The notes beneath the pieces were generated by a model. That model searched no databases. It saw only the letters and a program-made list of their open reading frames with translations, and was not told the DNA's origin. A DNA stretch of 64,000 nt. Source: Eucalyptus grandis (taxonomy: Eukaryota > Streptophyta > Magnoliopsida > Myrtales > Myrtaceae). The position numbers were made by a program, and so were the translations under genes. Below are positions 10,783 through 22,081 of the stretch, in pieces (the stretch's first letter is position 1; each line of letters starts with the position of its first letter). The stretch covers positions 41,879,682-41,943,681 of the forward strand of contig NC_052619.1 of NCBI RefSeq assembly GCF_016545825.1, given 5' to 3'.

Positions 10783-11880
10783 TTTATAATCTTCTCTCCT
10801 TGTTGAAAATAAAAAGAAAAAAATGTGCTGAGAAGTACAAACAAAGTTGATACTTAGAGGAGAGCTACACATAAATAAAATCGCTATACGTCTTTGCATA
10901 TATACACAAAAATTCAAAGTGGAATTGAATAAATTCATCTTCACTCGTAACTTGGAATGATATGAAATCACACGAAAGAAAAACCATTAGGACTTGAGGA
11001 ATAGGAAAAATATGAGTTAAGAATATATCCACAAGTGATATGAATCTCAAAATGGGGTATAGAGATTGAATTATCAGTCTGGTTCCATGATAGAAAAACC
11101 AATTCAAAAGTTTAACTTGTTGGGCGGAGTATAAACCTGCGCTTGACAATCTATGTAGGGCTTACTCCTACACAATATGCGTTGCTAAACATAGATGTTA
11201 CAACATATTGGCTATACATGCCAAACACATCCTACGTATGCAGCACCAAGATAGGGCTATACGTGATCTTTGGGGAAGGGAAATTACTATTTGAGTCCTA
11301 AATCTATTCTATGGATTTCAATTTAGTCCTAAGCCCTTTCAAATGTTCAAATTTAGTCTTAAATCTTTTAAGAAAACTTCAATATAGTCCTCCAAATGCA
11401 AAACTTGCTTGAAATTGTTAGTGTGTCGGCATAGTCATTGTTGGCTGTCCCACATGGTACACTGATAATTTGACGTGGACCCCTTCACTCAAAACAACGA
11501 AAATTATTTTCATTTTCCTTATTACTTGTTCTTTTAACGTGGTATATTAGTGACGACTTGACCGCCGCATTAGTAATTTCAGGAGTTTTTTTCCAATAGG
11601 ACTACATTGGAATTCTCCTACAAAGTCTAGGATTATTGGAACAATTGATACATTTAAGACCGACTTGGAATTCATACAATAAGGTTAGGACTAAAATAGT
11701 AATGATTTTTTCTCCTTGGCCAAATGCAACGCACACACGACTCAAACTCATACGAAAACCCACATACCTTTAGGAACCGGAGATACTAGAGATGAAACAC
11801 TTGGATTTGGCTTCTCTTCGCAGGTTCAGATTTTGTGGTTGTGGCTTCTCGAGTTCCGGCGTTAAGTACGAATTAGTTGC
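10783..11880 (-). other. Stranded 5' flank of the BAHD pseudogene
   Basis: 10783-11125 is homologous to the DNA immediately upstream of the intact BAHD start codon (28860-29220), sharing for example CACAAAAATTCAAAGTGGAA and AACTTGGAATGATAT. 11126-11283 and 11717-11880 correspond to 30480-30810. The start codon and exon 1 are absent, so this is a promoter relic cut off from its coding exons. The TATA-like string near 28925 in the intact gene is changed here. A MITE splits the block. Confidence 0.75.
11284..11716. mobile_element. MITE-like element in the BAHD promoter copy
   Basis: The left end TTACTATTTGAGTCCTAAA and the reverse complement of the right end, TTACTATTTTAGTCCTAA, form a terminal inverted repeat. 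The element is absent at the homologous site near 30635 beside the intact gene, which defines it as an insertion. No ORF. I could not settle the target-site duplication, so the superfamily is open (Mutator-like or hAT-like). Confidence 0.7.
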
Positions 11881-12104
11881 TTCGCAGATTGCAATTTGAG
11901 TAATTTATTTGTTTAATATATTTGGAAGAAATGTGCACCAACAATAGTACTTTAATCAATACTTTTTTGTTTGGTATAACAAACGCATTAGGCATTAATC
12001 CCCCCCAAAAAAAAAAGATAAATGTTTGACCCTGGGATAAAGAAGTCGTAGCCTAACAAAGGGTTGATATAACTTCGTATTAATAATTAAAAAAAGGGTT
12101 GAGC

Positions 12105-12345
12105 CCCAAATAAGAAAAGCAAGCCCATTTCATTGATATGATCTCCAACTGGCGAGCACTATTAAAATGACAAGCAATCTCTCTTTCGAAGCTATTCGTG
12201 GCTCGTGAATTTCCATCTGGACCAGGCTGGGGAAAGCGATCATGATCGAATCTAGCAAACCCAACGCCACCGCAATCCCCTTCCGGTCTTTCTCGCCAGC
12301 CAAAAAACATGTTGGAGATCACATACTCCAGGCCGGTGGATCACG
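12105..12345 (-). pseudogene. BAHD acyltransferase C-terminal relic
   Basis: Minus-strand frames give STGLEYVISNM, then after a frame change GEKDRKGIAVALGLLDSIM and IAFPSLV. These align in order with TSWTGLEYGSTDFGWG, then GKEKEKDITVVLGLPVSAMN and TFEKLV at the C terminus of the intact BAHD gene. The DFGWG box is lost and the copy is diverged, so it is an older family member. The downstream flank (near 12110) resembles the BAHD 3' flanks at 3750 and 25800. Confidence 0.55.
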
Positions 12346-13310
12346 TTGACATAGCTTCACGTTGCCGTTTTGTCAACCACGTTAGTGGATTCGTAATGTC
12401 ATGCACTATTAGGCGTAAAAGATTGCAATTCGAAAAGTGTAGTCGACCAAACAAAAAGGTATTAAAAAATGTGTCCTTACTCAGAAGCTGGTGAGCCCCT
12501 AAAATAAGCCGCGAGTTCGAGTGATTACCAAATTGTTAGGAGCGTCGGAGCAATAACGGTTGGTCGATGGTTGATAGATTGTCTAACAATGAGATGGATC
12601 AAGTCACTACAAGTTCGACAGAGGATCATGCGATAGTGGTTGAGTGACGAGGCCATGACAGTGTTGTTTATCACTTAAATAAATTATGAAAAATCAGATG
12701 AGTTATAAATGAAGCTATCTATCGTGTGAGCAACGACCTTATCATCAAAGCGTCGAACGTTTTGCATTGAGTGCAAGCACTTCAAAGAGTATGCTTTTAG
12801 TCATTCAATATGGGAATTGACACAACTGTATTATGTAAGACAATTGACATGAGCACTGGCCAATCTAAATTGATAAAAATGATTGAATTGGTATAAATGT
12901 AAAAAGTTTATGAATTAATTGACCAAAAAAAGTTTATAATTAAATTGGCATAATTATAATATGTTTAGAACTTTTTTGATAATTCTCCCTGCCAAAGCTA
13001 GCATTTAATAGGAATGTGTTAACATAAATTACCAGGAAGATGACTTAACTAAAATTGAGATTTGGCTTCATCGAAAACCGTTTTTAGTTCACTTTTAATA
13101 GCTAAGAGAGACATAATGGACTACAATTGCGATTGAATGGTCTTTCAATCTACAACAATTTGACCAATGAAAGGCATCAGTGTTTTTTTTATGCTATGTT
13201 GCAGCTGCCTAATTGCCTGATTGCACATGAACGTTAGCCTAAGTTAGAAAGCAGAAAATTATAGTTGGTTCTATTAATTTTTATTTGGAATAGAAAAGGA
13301 AATTGAACCA
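12346..13310. other. Spacer; MITE-like remnant at 12825-13005
   Basis: No gene recognised. Positions 12825-13005 have the look of a common plant MITE type, with repeated AATTGGTATAAATGTAAAAAG and AAATTGGCATAATTATAA segments, but I cannot define its ends. The rest is unassigned low-complexity or AT-rich sequence. Confidence 0.4.
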
Positions 13311-14290
13311 TTACACAAGCAAAATCTCGTTTGATCAAATTGATCTTAAACGATGATAAGGACAATAAATGAAGAAAAATTTCAAAAGGTCAAGTGACCT
13401 AGTCACGATGCCATGATGATCACCGATTCTTAAAAATCCTCTTGAAACTTTTAAGCCTTTCGAGCCTCTCCCAAGCTAACATTACAACCCTCTTCTGAAG
13501 TCTCTTTGATTGAGATGATTTGAGTGAAAATGAGAATATCACCAAGAAGCTACTGCTTGAAGGAGTGGAAGTAATTTTATCTTGTCTTATCTTCCAAATT
13601 CTCGACTTGTAAACCCGATGAAGATAACGACAAATGTTCCTTTATTAGCCTTAAATCAATAATCCATTTGTGTAAGCCCATGACTAAATCTATATTGCGG
13701 TCCTTTCAAAAGACCTTTTTAATCGATCAGATTGTACTCATTACGAATGTTTCTGAAAGCCTTTGACATGGGTTATGTGAGATACCTTCAACAATCAATT
13801 ACTTCCCATGCGAATGGATGGGATCAAATAGCCATTTTATCGAGAGTATGTGAGAAACCCTTTTTGACTAAGAAGCTCTAGTTTGGCATGCTTAATGAGC
13901 ATTTTTCACGAGTCGTAGCCGTTCTGATAAAAATTTGACTCCCGGAGAATTTAATGATTAATGATACATCCCCGAACAAGATGACAGTTTTGCATCACAT
14001 GATACTAATTGACATCAAATGTTTGTCTAAAGCAGTTGAACTTAACTTGAATAGCTTGTTCAATTAATGCTGCAATACTATCAATACGTCTCTTGATGAC
14101 ATCTCTAATGACATTTACTCAAGTTGAGTTTGACATGATTCCTCAATGAAGCCATGCCCGTCTCCAAAGGTTCACGGTCAACCTTAAACCATGCCATCTC
14201 AAAAGGTTCATGGTCAACCTTAAATCATGTCATCTACAAAGGTTCATGGATTTTCCTCAAACCATGTATTTTTAGCTGGTCAAAACCATT
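13310..14290 (-). mobile_element. Non-coding retroelement internal DNA (inverted copy of 54113-54600)
   Basis: The reverse complement of about 13370-13870 matches 54113-54600, sharing TTTCTCACATACTC, CCATCCATTC and the AAATGCTTTCAGAAACATT region. Neither copy encodes a recognisable protein. At 13310-13370 a short segment resembles BAHD 3' flanks (GATCAAATTGATCTTAAACG against TTAAATTGGTCTTGGATG near 3760). The block 13870-14290 continues without a partner in the other copy. Confidence 0.55.
14140..14270. repeat. Short tandem repeat, about 41-bp period, three copies
   Basis: The segment AAAGGTTCATGGTCAACCTT recurs three times with small changes (near 14165, 14205 and 14237), each linked by a CATGCCATCT-type spacer. 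It lies just before the large minisatellite. Confidence 0.7.
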
Positions 14291-14319
14291 GTTACACCGT
14301 GAGACATCGTCCCTCTCCT

Positions 14320-15320
14320 TTTTATTGTGACCCGGTGGGCTTCTATAGCCTAGAATCTTCCTCTCTTCTTCTTATGACTCAGTGGGCTTTTGTAGCCCGG
14401 AGTCTTCCCTTCTTCTTATGACCCGATGGACTTCTGTAGCCCAGAGTCATTCTCTTTCTTCTTATGACCTGGTGGGCTTTTGTAGCTCAGAGTCTTCCTC
14501 TCTTCTTATGACCCAGTGGGCTTCTGTAGCCCGGAGTCCCTCTCTTTCTTCTTATGACCCGGTGGGCTTCTGTAACTCGAAGTCTTCCCCTTCTTCTTAT
14601 GACCTGGTGAGCTTTTGTAGCCTAGAGTCTTCCTCCATTCTTCTTATGACCCAGTGAGCTTCTGTAGCCTAGAGTCTTCCCCTTCTTCTTATGACTCCGG
14701 TGGGCTTCTATAGCCCGGAGTCTTCCCCTTCTTCTTATGACTCAGTGGGCTTCTGTAGCCCAGAGTCTTCCCATTCTTCTTATGACCCGGTGGGTTTCTG
14801 TAGCCTGAAGTCTTCCTCTCTTCTTCTTATGACCCGGTGGGCTTCTGTAGCCCGAAGTCTTCCTCCCTTCTTCTTATGACCCGGTGGACTTTTGTAGCCC
14901 GGAGTCTTCCCTTTCTTCTTATGGCCCGGTGGGCTTCTGTAGCTCGGAGTCTTCCTCCCTTCTTCTTATGACCCGATGGGCTTGTGTAACCTGGAGTCTT
15001 CCTCTCTTCTTCTTATGACCCGGTGGGCTTCTGTAGCTCGGAGTCTTCCTCTCTTCTTATGACCCGGTGGGCTTCTATAGCCCGGAGTCTCATTCTTTCC
15101 TCTTATGACACAATGAACTTTTCTAGCCCAAAGTGCTTTGTAGCCCGAGTCCTTCTTCCTATAACACGAAAGCTTTGTAGCCTAGAGAGCTTTTGTAACC
15201 CAGAGTGCTTTGTAGCCCGGAGTCCTTCTTCCTATGACACAAAAAGCTTTGTAGCCCGGAGAGCTTTGTAGCCCAGAGTCCTTATTCCTATGAAACGGCG
15301 TGTTTTTGTAGCCCGGAGTA
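14320..15320 (+). repeat. Large minisatellite, 43-48 bp unit, roughly 17-20 copies
   Basis: The consensus theme is TTCTTCTTATGACCCGGTGG followed by GCTTCTGTAGCCCGGAGTC. Units begin near 14329, 14375, 14420, 14466, 14509 and so on to about 15100. They then pass into a shorter derivative built on GCTTTGTAGCCCGGAG (15125-15300). The varying unit length breaks every reading frame, so it does not encode a repeat protein. It sits upstream of a polypurine tract (15446-15454) and LTR, as at 1-392. Confidence 0.9.
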
Positions 15321-15454
15321 TTTCTTCCTCTTATTGACAAGACGCGCTTCCATAGTTATGAGTTCTTTCCATCGACCTGATACGTGCCTATGCACCTAGA
15401 GTCTCTCTATCGCCAAAATAATTTATGTGTCTTTTATCTTTGAATAGGGGCAGC

Positions 15455-18400
15455 TGTTGACACCTAAATTTTACTATTTTATTTATAATTTAATCGCATA
15501 CAAAATTAGGAACTAGTAAAAAAAAAACAAAAAACAAAACAAAACATAGAAAAAATGCCTAGACGTCGGGTCGGGTCGGATCTGGCATTGGCCCGACCCG
15601 CTGCCTGCCTCTCTTTCCTCTACGTAGCTCAAGCCCTTTTCCCCTTGGGCCTGGCCCATCCCAACTAGCCTTCTCCCTAATTTGGCCATCTTCGCACGTG
15701 CACCTGTAAAAAAAGCAAAAGGCAGTAGCATTGGGCAGAGAGGAGCAGCAGGGGCAAACCTACAAGAAGAAAAGCAAAAGGTGTCGCGACCAATTTTTTT
15801 CGAGGTTTAAATCACCTAGGGTTTGGCTAATGGATTGTTAAGCCTAAACTTAACTCGGGCTCTCCCAAGCCCATACCAATTCGCGACTTAGGTTCATGTT
15901 TTTAGCATGCAATTGATTTTTTTAATCGGAGTTGCCACTAATCTATTTTTGGTGGGTCGATTAGAAACCCAAGTAAAGTAATGAGAGTTTCACTTTACTC
16001 CTACGAACCAGAGACTATGGGTACGGGGACTTGGTTACACTAGATTTCTCTAATGCCCTTTCGGTACCATTATTTTATTTTCAAAAATGTTTTTGCAGGC
16101 AGCTTAAATTGATTTTAAATCTATTTTCCTAACATGTGAGGTGATCATGCGGGTGCGCAATTCACCAATTTAACACCCAGATAAACAATAAATAAATTGC
16201 AAATACTTACCTCAAAGCAACGAAAGCATCTGCAATGTTAAGTTAAAAACTGCATCAACAACCCTAGATATGGTTTCTAATTACCACGCAATTCCTTTTT
16301 TTGTTTTCACTTAATTAATGAAATGCATGCAATATGCAATGCAATATTAACTAAATGACCTAATTCTAATGACATGCAATTTCTAATTAAATAGGCCTAG
16401 CAAAAATACTAAATGACATGCATCCCGGTGAATCTAGCCCTAATGACGTGCATATAACATTTTTTTCTTTTTCCTAAAGAATGCATTTTATCATAAATAA
16501 TTAAACTAATTTAACCTATGACATTTTTTATTTTTCAAAAATTCATGATAAATGGAATGCTTTGCCCAAATATGCAAATAACCCTAAAGCATGTGATATT
16601 ATATCTCAAACATATCTCAAGATAAATAAAAACGATCAAATCCATTCAAAATTACCCCAAAAAGGACATCACATATCGCTCAGATCAAGGGATAATGTTT
16701 CGCTAGTAAAATTGATAATTTGATCTTAAGCCTTAAAGATCAAAACATCAATTTTATTCCCGCTTAATTAATTATTTCATCTAAAGCCTTATAGATGAAA
16801 TAAAAAACCCTGGCGCGGTTGCGAATCGGGTGATACGTTGAGATTTTCAATTATGCATAGAGAAATAAACAAAGAAATCAAGATATAAAAATAAAATAAG
16901 ATAAAATAATCCGGCCTAATAAAATAAAGCAAATCTACCTAATTCAATTTTTTTCTTTTTTTTAATAAAAGAAAATCTTGACCACCGGTTTGGGACTCCG
17001 GCGAAGGGTTCCGGCGGGAGAGCTCGTCGGCTAGGATTCCGGCGAGGGCAAACCGGTGGCGGAAGAGCTCCGGCAACAAGAGGAACGGCGGAGACCGGCG
17101 TGGGGGACTCGCGGGTCACGCCAGTGCGAACAGCAAGTGCTGTGCGGGGTTCGGCTCCGAGCGGCGTCGCGGGAGGAAGTCGTGCACGGCGGTCGTCGTC
17201 GCTGGGTCGCAGCGAGGGAGCGGCGCTGCAGCGAGAGGATGGAACGGCTCGGGGGCGGCTCGGCGTCGACTCGGGCTCGGGCGGAGCAGGAAAAGGCGGA
17301 GTGGCGGTGCTGCTCGTGGAGGCGGTTCAGCGGGGAGCTCGGGAGGCTCGGTGGTGGCCGGCAAGTTTCGGTCCGGCGGGAGACGCAGCGGAGGTGGTGC
17401 AGACCGGAGACCAACGATGCGGGGACCGGCAGTGCAGCAAAACCCTCGGAGAAGATGAACAGTAGAAGTCTTTTCAATTATTTCTTTTTCTTTTTTCTTT
17501 TTCTCTTTTCCCCACTGCTGCACGTCCCTTCTCTCCTTTCCTCTGCGCACTTTTTCTCTTGTGCCCCCCTGTTCTCACGTCCAAATCTCTCCTTTCCCCT
17601 TTTTTTGACTTCTTTTTTTGTGTTTCTTTCCTCAACGAACCCTAGAGAAGCTCCCCTTTGTATGGCCGTGTGGATTGATATGTGTGGCCTCCCCAAACAA
17701 ATTGCACGCGAGGTATTATATAGGTCTAAAAAATGTATCTCTACGGTATATATTTTTTCCTTTTTTGTTCGCGCATGATACCCCTAAATATATCATTGAA
17801 ATATATCCACCTTGTGCAATATTCCCCTTTTGTATTTTTCACATATTCTATCCAAAATTTTCCTTTTTGTTCGAAAATGCATAAATGTGTGAAGAATCTG
17901 AACGGAATATGTGAAAAATTTTGCACTCGCCGTTGGTCCAATAAAATAAACAAAAATGTTCCTAAACTATATGCCATGTGATTTTATTTTTTCAGGGATA
18001 AAATTAACCCCTAATTTTTAAATGTCTAAATGGGTCGCCAAAATTTAGGTGTCAACAAAAGGCAACAAGGGGATCGAGGGAAAAAAAAAACACAGAGAAC
18101 AGGAACGAGAGAAAGACATAAAGAGAGAGAGAGAGCTCGAGAAAGGAGAGAGCTCAAGGGGGGAGGAGGACAGCAGCCGAGGAGAGAGGAGGCCTCACCG
18201 CCTCAATCCGACGCCGTCCGAGCCGTTGCCCTTTTGCCCGACCCCAACTGAGCCACCGCAGCAACCTATAGCAACCTGCGAGCCCTCTCACCGAGCCTCT
18301 GCCACGTCTCTGCCACTGACCGTCCCCCTGCGATGTCCACCGCAACTCCTGTGACCAGCCCTGATTGCGACTCTAGATACCGCTCTTACCGCGACTCGCC

Positions 18401-19837
18401 TCTACCAGCACTGCGCAAGAGTGCCGCCCACCTTCCATTGCGAGATCTGCAATGTCTGTCGTTGCTGCTCATGGCCATCGCCACTCTGTGCTTGTCTGCC
18501 GACCCACGACGACCACCGGGCATTTTTCACCAGCCCCGACGAGCTGCTACTATTTGCCACCTTTGCTCGCCACCGTTGCTACTGTCGACCTTGCAGCTAG
18601 ACACCTTTGCCCGCGATGTCGCCTCTGCTCCAGCCTTGTCTATGACCCAGCGTTGACGCCCACCACTGCTACCTCGCCGCTTCATCTCTGCCTGCGCTAC
18701 CACCGAAGTTCCCCTCACCCGCGAGCTCGCTCCGCTGCTCCGAACCTTTGCCCAAACCTGCGGCGACTGCCAACAACTCAATCCCTTTGCCGCCGTCGCA
18801 ACACCAGTACCATTGCCGCCTATCCTTGCAGATGCTGCATCGTCGTTGATGCACGCCATGTTGCCACCGCCATCAAGCCCATCATCGCCGTCGCCACCTA
18901 TCCACTCAATGCCAGCACCATCAAGAAGCCCAAGAGGAGAAAGTTGGCATTCGAGTAGGGTTCGCCGTGAATTGGGTCACAACCACCGATTCGGGTGAAA
19001 CTCAGGTCGTCGGCCGGGTAGGGATTTGTCCGGCTAGGCTTGTGCAGATGGGTTGATTCATCCCTGGGCCAGGCCCATCTTTCTTTAGGAAATAGGGCTA
19101 ATTAAATTTGGGCCGGGCTTGTTTTTTAAAAAAAGAAAAAAAGGGCCCAGGCCGGGCCTATACTACGGGCCCACGCTACGAGCCCGGCCGGTCGACTCAA
19201 GTTCGATTTGACCGGACCCAACCCAATCCAGCCCGAAAAAAAAAATTATTATTTTATTATTATGTTTTTAAAAAAATTAAAAATTAAAAAAAAAATTGAA
19301 AATTAAAAAAATGTAGAGTTTCGTTAGGAATTGTAGGCCTTTATTTACTCGTATATTGATTATATTGCATGTTTAGTTTGCATATTTTGTTATATTTAAT
19401 TGTACGTGTTTAATTGCATGGCAATTAGCATCTTGGTAGCTATGATTGTTATATTTAATTATTGTGCATTCACATGATCACCTCACATGTTAGTGAATAA
19501 GTATAAAATCAATTCAAACTGCCTGCCAAAAAATCGTTTGGTTAAAATGAACAAGATTAGGTACAGAAATGGTACTAATTGGTCAATTAGTGTAATCAAG
19601 TCCCCAACTCTAAATTCTCTAGTTGCGTAGGAAGTGAAGCACGCTCCCATGCCTCACTTGGTTTCTAGCCGACCCTAATAGGCAAGTGGCGACTCTCTCT
19701 TTGCAAAATTTTAAGAATATCCCAACGTCACGTGGGGTATAGGCTTGGGAGAGCCCATGCCTAATCATGGGCCTTAAGTCCGTCCTTTAGACAATACCCC
19801 TAAACCTATTCCCTCTCCGGAGGGGAAGGTCGCGACA
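15455..19837 (+). mobile_element. 3' LTR of gypsy-type element, family 1, split by a nested LTR
   Basis: Begins TGTTGACACCTAAATTT right after the purine tract AATAGGGGCAGC and ends AAGGTCGCGACA at 19837. Without the nested element at 15782-18057 and one target copy it is about 2.1 kb. It is the 3' LTR of a unit whose visible internal part is the minisatellite and the non-coding DNA to its left; no gag or pol was found there. The AT-rich tail at 19308-19570 matches 1720-2003. The start and end motifs resemble Tat/Athila-group gypsy LTRs (inference). The ORFs at 18030-18998 lie in the GC-rich transcribed part and occur on both strands. Confidence 0.8.
15782..18057 (-). mobile_element. Nested solo LTR, family 1-related, opposite orientation, AAAGG target duplication
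   Basis: On the plus strand it runs from TGTCGCGACC to TAGGTGTCAACA and is flanked by the perfect 5-bp repeat AAAGG (15777-15781 and 18058-18062). Read on the minus strand this is TGTTGACACC...GGTCGCGACA, the same terminal design as the LTR it entered, but the body is clearly diverged. It is 2276 bp with no internal coding region, so a solo LTR. Its 3' third matches 52900-54112 closely. GC-rich DNA at 16980-17460 gives long accidental ORFs on both strands. Confidence 0.88.
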
Positions 19838-20171
19838 AGTATACTTTTCCTTTTTGTGGTCATGTAGCTGGCGTTTCAAGTAGTTTTCCTTTCAAGTATC
19901 CCATATTAGTCAGGGCTTTACCACAAATTGGACTTAAGAGTAAATATTTGTACATAACTAGATCAAATCTATCGACAACAACATATGACAAGTGCATTAA
20001 AAGTTGTAAATTGTGCACGATTCTAACTTTTTACTCTTTTTTGTAGTCAAACAATCCAGGAAACCGAATATGTTGCGACATAAGTTTATCTTGCCATGTA
20101 AATGTAGATGTATCATAGGCTTAACCTTTTTCCTCCTTTGTGAATTGAATGTGATCTTAGTGGGAGGAGGA
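19838..20171. other. Spacer with no recognised gene
   Basis: Ordinary AT-rich sequence between the gypsy-type LTR and a MITE. I looked for coding exons that could belong to the callose synthase fragment further right and saw none. Confidence 0.5.
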
Positions 20172-21351
20172 CACTAGGAGTGTCAAAACTTTCGTACGGC
20201 ACTCATTTGAATGTTAAAACTATTTTTTTTTTTTGCCACTTACTTGAGTGTCATAAATTTGAAACATTGCTCACTTGAGTACCAATTCCAATTTGCCTTG
20301 ACATGGACGCCGATCATCCGATATGGCTTTGTCGGCATGACGTGGATAAATTTTTGATATTTTAATTTTTTAAAATTTTTTGGCCTTTTTTTTTTTAGGG
20401 TTAGCAAGTTTCATCGATGACCCTTGCCGGCCATGAAACCCTCACCAATGGACAAGGGTGCCCATAGCAAATAAATAAATAAATAAATAATCAGTACTCA
20501 AGTGAACGCCTATATGTAGGGGTGTAAACGGTTCGGTTCGGTTCGGTTTTTGAAAACCGAACCGAACCGAACCGATAGAAGAAAATTTCCGAACCGAACC
20601 GAATAAGTCCCGAACCGAACCGAACGGAACCGAGCGGTTCGGTTCTTGCCATTTTCAGATTTTCAAATTTTGGGTTTCGGTTTTCGGTTTTTCGGTTTTT
20701 TTTTTTTTTTTTTCAGGACGGCTTACCTTCTATATAAGCTCCTTGAAGCATTGATTGACGTTCTCTCTAGTTTTTGTGCTATATTCAAGAAACGAACATC
20801 TATGTCTTTGAGCTAGATCTCTTCATTCTTCCCTTGTTACAACCCTTTCACTCTCCTGAAATTATCCAAGCAAGAAGAAACCAAGGAGGATAAGAAGTGA
20901 CGATGATGAAACCCTCATAAGCATATGAAATCGTGATAAAGTATGCTAACAACTTATCTTCTCATTTGAATGTTCTACTATAGTCTTATGCCTCTCATCA
21001 CATTTCACTCAACAAGTATACCCATTTAGTCTAGGAAATTGTCCTTCTCAAGGACAAGAGAATCAAGACTTCTTTGAGACTTCAAAAGATCTTTGTGTAG
21101 CATCCCCATTGTACAACAAAAATCAGTGTTGACAAAGCTGCGAAACAGGATTCTGTTCACCAAAGAAGAAGAGAAAAAGAAGAAGAAAAAATCCCGGATT
21201 AACAATAACTCAAAGGAAACTAGTGCTTTTCATCCATAAAACAAGTATCATAGGGCCAATGGACAAGGGTGCCCATAGCAAATAAATAAATAAATAAATA
21301 AATAATCAGTACTCAAGTGAACGCTGTACGAAAAGTTTGGCACTTCTAATG
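20172..21351. mobile_element. MITE-like element disrupted by a duplicated-flank insertion
   Basis: The left end ACTAGGAGTGTCAAAACTTT and the reverse complement of the right end, ATTAGAAGTGCCAAACTTTT, form a terminal inverted repeat of nearly 30 bp that continues into CGTACGGC/CGTACAGC. The interior has repeated ACTTGAGTGTC/ACTCAAGTG segments. No transposase. The element is interrupted at 20510-21255. Confidence 0.65.
20510..21255. mobile_element. Filler insertion with hAT-like end, flanked by a 66-70 bp direct repeat
   Basis: The 746 bp between two copies of a 66-70 bp segment (20444-20509 and 21256-21324, each with the AAATAAAT run and ATCAGTACTCAAGTGAACGC). It opens with TAGGGGTGTAAACGG, a typical hAT-type end, followed by a palindrome of GGTTC units (20530-20573). 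It continues with unique sequence and a poly-T run. The repeat is far longer than a normal target duplication. Confidence 0.6.
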
Positions 21352-21721
21352 TTTTTCTCCCCTCAATTGTTAATAGTGACTATATGGGAACTTTATGCCA
21401 TAGTAGTATTTTGGTTTTTTCATACTTAGCAGACGGCAATTCAGGTATTAATTAATACATGACTTATGCAAAGATCAAAAGCAATTCAGGTTTAAGCTTT
21501 CTGATTCCAGGGTCCTTAGCTGTACAGTTGTATAGCCTCTTGGTTCAAAAGTCAATATAATACTTACCTTTTATCTATAAAAAAAAAAAGAAAAAGCAAC
21601 GCTTGAATTTTGGATTAAAAAATCTTATGCAATGCAGCCCTTAAAGCGCATGTCTTTTCTATGTTATCAATGCTTCAATGTAATCTGTTTTCTTATCGTC
21701 TCTAATGCAATAATCCATGCC

Positions 21722-22046
21722 AGCGTTTGGACTCCTTACTACATAGAGGAGGTTCTCTTCTCGGTGCCTGACTTGCAGACGGAAAATGAAGATGGTGTTT
21801 CAACTCTCTTCTACCAGCAAAAAGTCTTTTTTCCAGGTTTATTCTGCTCTCATGACTTGCGTACTTTCTTTTGGTGGTTTTTTTTTTTTTTTTTTCCTGA
21901 GATGTCACCAACTTTTACAGATGAATGGACCAATTTTCTTGAGCCGGTGAATTCTAAAAGTGAAGACGAACTCACAGCGTTTGATAAACTAGAAAAACAA
22001 CTTCGTCTTTGGGCATCATATAGAGGCCAAATCTTAACTCGAATTG
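21722..22046 (+). pseudogene. Callose synthase (glucan synthase-like) gene fragment, two partial exons
   Basis: Callose synthases are large plasma-membrane enzymes that polymerise UDP-glucose into beta-1,3-glucan. The first piece encodes SVWTPYYIEEVLFSVPDL and NEDGVSTLFYQQKVFF, and ends at the splice donor CCAG/GTTTAT (21836/21837). An 84-bp intron with a poly-T tract ends ACTTTTACAG at 21920. The second piece reads DEWTNFLEPVN and LEKQLRLWASYRGQILTR. The codon split across the intron joins in frame to give F-P-D-E-W, as in the family. These motifs lie in the cytosolic catalytic region. Nothing before or after this short segment is present, and it runs into a GTCTCT microsatellite, so it is a genomic fragment and not an active gene. 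Confidence 0.85.
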
Positions 22047-22047
22047 G

Positions 22048-22080
<33 letters not shown>

Positions 22081-22081
22081 G
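22047..22081. repeat. Microsatellite (GTCTCT)n/(CT)n
   Basis: A run of GTCTCT units turning into CT dinucleotides, directly after the callose synthase fragment. It may mark the breakpoint of that fragment. Confidence 0.9.

Noticed and set aside
14227..15271. Series of ORFs encoding repeated SSYDPVGFCSPESS-like peptides
   Set aside because: They come from a minisatellite whose 43-48 bp unit changes frame from copy to copy, so no continuous repeat protein exists.
14320..15320. CRISPR-like array
   Set aside because: The units are contiguous, degenerate and without unique spacers; eukaryotic retroelement minisatellite.
17056..17778. 240-aa plus-strand ORF (and 148- and 144-aa minus-strand ORFs)
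   Set aside because: They overlap in three or more frames on both strands in the GC-rich part of a solo LTR, are Arg/Ser/Pro-rich, and have no known domain. Composition explains them.
18030..18998. Several 61-168 aa ORFs on both strands
   Set aside because: They sit in the GC-rich transcribed part of the family-1 LTR, with the same both-strand openness and no domain.
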